This document shows positions 61,740 to 64,000 of a DNA stretch of 64,000 bases, one piece after another. Position 1 is the stretch's first letter, and every line of letters begins with the position of its first letter. The stretch comes from Streptomyces vilmorinianum (GTDB lineage Bacteria > Actinomycetota > Actinomycetes > Streptomycetales > Streptomycetaceae): positions 6,280,001 through 6,344,000 of the forward strand of contig NZ_CP040244.1 in assembly GCF_005517195.1 (NCBI RefSeq), in the 5' to 3' direction. Below the pieces are notes generated by a model. It ran no database searches. It saw nothing but the letters and a program-made list of their open reading frames with translations, and was not told the DNA's origin. Both the position numbers and the translations under genes were made by a program.

Positions 61740-62690
61740 GGGCCTGTCGGGGCTCCGGGACGCCCCGCCAGGACCGGCCCCGGAGGTTCCCCGCCGGGGG
61801 ATCCGACCGGAGCCGCCGGAGTCTGCCTTCCGGTGCGTGCCGACCGGACTGCCGCCCGGGGCCTGACCGGGGTCCCACGGAGGGCTCCCGCCGACGAACC
61901 CGACCGGAGGCGCCGGAGGCTGGCCTCCGAGGCCTTCCCGCTGGGAACCCGACCGGACTGGTGCCCGAGGCTCCCAGCCGGGGAACCGGCCGGACTCGCG
62001 CCCGGGCTCCACGCCGAGAGCCTGACCGGAGCCCCACGGAGGACTCCCGCCGACAGCCCCGACCGGAGCGCCGGAGGCTGGCCTCCGAGGCTTCCCGCCG
62101 AGCTTCGCCGGGGGCTGACCGAAGTGGCACCGGAGGCTTCCCGCCGGGGGACCGGCCGGACTGCCGCCCGGGGCCCCACGCCGAGAGCCTGACAGGAGCC
62201 CCACGAAGGGCTCCCGCCGGCAGACGACCGGAGTCGCACCGGAGGCTGCCCTCCGAGGCCTTCCCACCGGGGAACCGACCGGGCTGCCCTCCGAGGCTCC
62301 CAGCCGGGAACCCGACCGGACTGCCGCCCAGGGCCTCACGCCGAGAGCCTGACCGGGGTCCCACGGAGGGCTCCCGCCGACGGACCCGACCGGAGGCGCC
62401 GGAGGCTGGCCTCCGAGGCCTTCCCGCCGGGAACCCGGCCGGACTAGCGCCCGAGGCTTCCCGCCGGCGAACCGGCCGGAGGCGCCTGAGGCTGCCCTCC
62501 GAGGCCTTCCCGCCGGGGAACCGACCGGGCTGCCGCCCGAGGCCTTCCCGCCGAGGACCCGACCGGGCTGCCGCCCGAGGCTTCCCGTCGGGGGCTGACC
62601 GGAGTCGCGCCGGAGGTTTCCCGCCGGGGTCGGCCGGGCTGGTGCCCGAGGGGCCGAGCTGGCATCGGTCGAGTTGGAGTGACCGGGGCC
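61740..62690. repeat. Intergenic GC-rich repeat array, about 160-bp units
   Basis: A degenerate tandem array fills most of the 1061-base gap between marC and the PHP gene. The phrase GCCTGACCGGGGTCCCACGG (or close variants) starts at 61861, 62020, 62187 and 62347, spacings of 159, 167 and 160. Within each unit, shorter phrases such as GAGGCCTTCCCGCCGGG and ACCGACCGGRCTGCCGCCC recur at 30-60 bases. Long frames exist in several directions but have no ribosome binding site and differ unit to unit; I do not regard them as genes. Confidence 0.85.
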
Positions 62691-62702
62691 AGTCCGTGAG
62701 GG

Positions 62703-63563
62703 CTAGGCGCGTCCTCCCGCGCCGGGGACCGGGAAGGCCCCTGCGGCGCGGCGGGTGATCTCGCCGTAGATCTCGGGGTCGGTGGTGTACTCGCCGAGGC
62801 GGCAGGTCTTGCGGCTGCCGTGGTAGTCGCTGGAGCCCGTGGCCAGCAGCCCGAGCTCCTTCGCCAGCCCGCGCAGCCTCGCCCGCGTCGCGTCGTCGTG
62901 GTCCATGTGGTCGACCTCGATGCCGTCGAGGCCGGCCTCCGCGAGCCGCGCGATCGCGGACTCCGGTACGACCTCGCCGCGCTTGACGGCCAGCGGGTGC
63001 GCGAAGACCGTGACGCCGCCGGCCGCCTTGACGAGCCGGATCGCGTCGAAGGGGTCGAGCTCGTGCTTCCGCACGTACGCCCGTCCGCCGTCCGCCAGCC
63101 ACTGCGGCGTGAACGCCCCGGACACGTCCGGTACGACGCCGAGTTCGACCAGCGCCTCCGCGACGTGCGGGCGGCCCACCGAGCCGTCCCCGGCGATCCG
63201 GGCGACCTGGTCCCAGGTGACCGGGACGCCCAGGTCCTGGAGCTTGGTGACCATCGCCTGGGCGCGCGGCACCCGGTCGTCCCGGACCAGCTCGCGCTCG
63301 GCGGCCAGTTCGGGCTCCTCGGGGTCGAAGAGGTACGCGAGCATGTGCAGGCCGACCCCGTCGAGCCGGCAGGACAGCTCGGCTCCGGTGACGAGGGTCA
63401 GCCCCTCGGGGAGCGCCGCGATCGCCTCGGCGTGTCCGCGGGTCGTGTCATGGTCGGTGAGGGCGACGACGTCCAGCCCGGCGGCGGCGGCGTTGCGCAC
63501 CAGCTCGGCCGGGGTGTCCGTACCGTCCGACGCCGTGGAGTGGGTGTGCAGATCGATGCGCAC
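62703..63563 (-). CDS. PHP-domain phosphoesterase
   Basis: Metal-dependent phosphoesterase of 286 residues. The PHP motifs are present: IDLHTHSTASDG at the N-terminus, LTDHDTTRG, GAELSC, VFAHPL, and GSSDYHGS with the late metal ligands. Members related to TrpH hydrolyse nucleoside 3',5'-bisphosphates or RNA 5' ends; the substrate here is a guess. GTG 63563 has GGAG upstream; the first part of the longer frame is unlikely to be coding. Confidence 0.9.
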   Translation of the reverse strand: MRIDLHTHSTASDGTDTPAELVRNAAAAGLDVVALTDHDTTRGHAEAIAALPEGLTLVTGAELSCRLDGVGLHMLAYLFDPEEPELAAERELVRDDRVPRAQAMVTKLQDLGVPVTWDQVARIAGDGSVGRPHVAEALVELGVVPDVSGAFTPQWLADGGRAYVRKHELDPFDAIRLVKAAGGVTVFAHPLAVKRGEVVPESAIARLAEAGLDGIEVDHMDHDDATRARLRGLAKELGLLATGSSDYHGSRKTCRLGEYTTDPEIYGEITRRAAGAFPVPGAGGRA

Positions 63564-63680
63564 GACGCGTTGCTCCAAGGCTCGGGGCGGACGAAGGGGA
63601 CGCTCCAGCATAACGGGCGAATCGAACACACCCGCCCCCGGGCCGGGCCCCTCGCCCAGCCCTACCGCCCCGGCACGCCT

Positions 63681-64000
63681 CTACGTCAGCAGACGTGGCG
63701 TCAGCGCCCCGCACGGCAGCAGTTCCACCTCCGCGCCCGCGTCCCGCAGGTCCGTCAGCACCAGCTCGTCGTACATCAGCAGCCCGGACTGCTCGGGCCA
63801 CACGATCGCCCACAGCCACAGCCCGCGGGCCTCTCCCGCGAAGACCGCGCGGTCCTGCGGGGTGCCGTTCACGTGCCACAGCGGTGTCGGCCGTCCGGCG
63901 GCGAGCACCTTCGTCTGGGCCGGCTTCTCTATGGACATGCCGGCACCGGGGTCGGGCCCGTCGATCCCGGCGTAGCGCGCGCCGAGTCCGACGCCGAGCT
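63681..64000 (-). CDS. DUF6758-like protein, 5' end outside the window
   Basis: The reading frame continues beyond the right edge without a start: before the internal ATG at 63938 it reads LGVGLGARYAGIDGPDPGAG, so that ATG is not the true start. The visible part, 106 codons including stop, contains LWHVNGTPQDRAVFAGEA and LWLWAIVWPEQSG. I recall a conserved actinobacterial protein of this kind with an N-terminal cysteine pair (not visible here). Function unknown. Confidence 0.7.
   Translation of the reverse strand, partial: LGVGLGARYAGIDGPDPGAGMSIEKPAQTKVLAAGRPTPLWHVNGTPQDRAVFAGEARGLWLWAIVWPEQSGLLMYDELVLTDLRDAGAEVELLPCGALTPRLLT

Noticed and set aside
61740..62690. CRISPR array
   Set aside because: Units are about 160 bases, degenerate and without unique spacers of equal length; no cas genes are in the window.
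61478..62758. Long frames across the intergenic repeat array (plus 426 codons; several on the minus strand)
   Set aside because: Frames are open on both strands because the repeats lack AT-rich stop codons. None has a ribosome binding site, and composition is only Arg/Pro/Gly/Ser.

Overview
The window is a chromosomal segment of a Streptomyces-type actinomycete. The DNA is very GC-rich, most third codon positions are G or C, GTG starts are common (one TTG and one probable CTG start as well), and marker genes such as wblC, mycoredoxin, uvrD2, adnA/adnB and the AIM24 and PPA1309 families are present. Most genes look like conserved core genes. No biosynthetic gene cluster, prophage or CRISPR array is visible.

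Layout. 0-3.5 kb: a CBS-domain protein, a Fur-family regulator, and two identical initiator tRNA genes flanking a Sel1-repeat protein. 3.5-12.7 kb: a UPF0182 membrane protein, a PPA1309 protein, a PDZ-Lon (YlbL-type) protease, moaE, an SDR protein, a zincin and a NUDIX hydrolase. 12.8-15.9 kb: a three-gene TerD/AIM24 cassette. 16-19.5 kb: a DUF45-type metallopeptidase, a degenerate ThiF-like protein, an ABC1 kinase and a small zinc-ribbon protein. 19.6-23.6 kb: wblC with a long attenuator-like leader, uvrD2 and mrx1. 23.6-35.3 kb: nudC, an M20 peptidase, and adnB and adnA separated by two paralogous exported proteins. 35.5-42.2 kb: an alkyltransferase-like protein, a UPF0104 membrane protein carrying a degenerate kinase domain, and two paralogous lipoprotein peptidases. 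42.3-49 kb: moeZ and a four-gene glycan locus (PelF-like glycosyltransferase, repeat-containing membrane protein, sugar epimerase, Spherulin-4 hydrolase). 49.3-57 kb: DUF3152, alpha/beta hydrolase, TetR, DUF3107, ferritin-like and RhlE helicase genes. 57-64 kb: a hydrolase, a decayed IS630-like element carrying a passenger hydrolase, a NYN protein, marC, a 1-kb intergenic repeat array, a PHP phosphoesterase and a gene cut by the window edge.

The order UPF0182 / PDZ-Lon / zincin / ThiF-like / ABC1 / whiB7(wblC) / uvrD2 / mrx1 / nudC / adnB / adnA / ATL / moeZ / DUF3152 / TetR / DUF3107 / ferritin-like / rhlE is, from memory, the order of Mycobacterium tuberculosis Rv3193c to Rv3211. The window is therefore an ancient actinobacterial block with Streptomyces-specific insertions. 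The insertions are the most interesting parts: the TerD/AIM24 cassette, the exported protein pair inside adnAB, the peptidase pair, the Pel-like glycan locus, the IS element with cargo, and the repeat array.

Main functional themes are DNA-end processing and repair (AdnAB, UvrD2, ATL), redox and antibiotic stress control (WblC, mycoredoxin, Fur, NudC), sulfur and molybdenum cofactor chemistry (MoeZ, MoaE), envelope proteolysis (PDZ-Lon, DUF3152, Slp-type lipoproteins), and RNA metabolism (RhlE, NYN protein).
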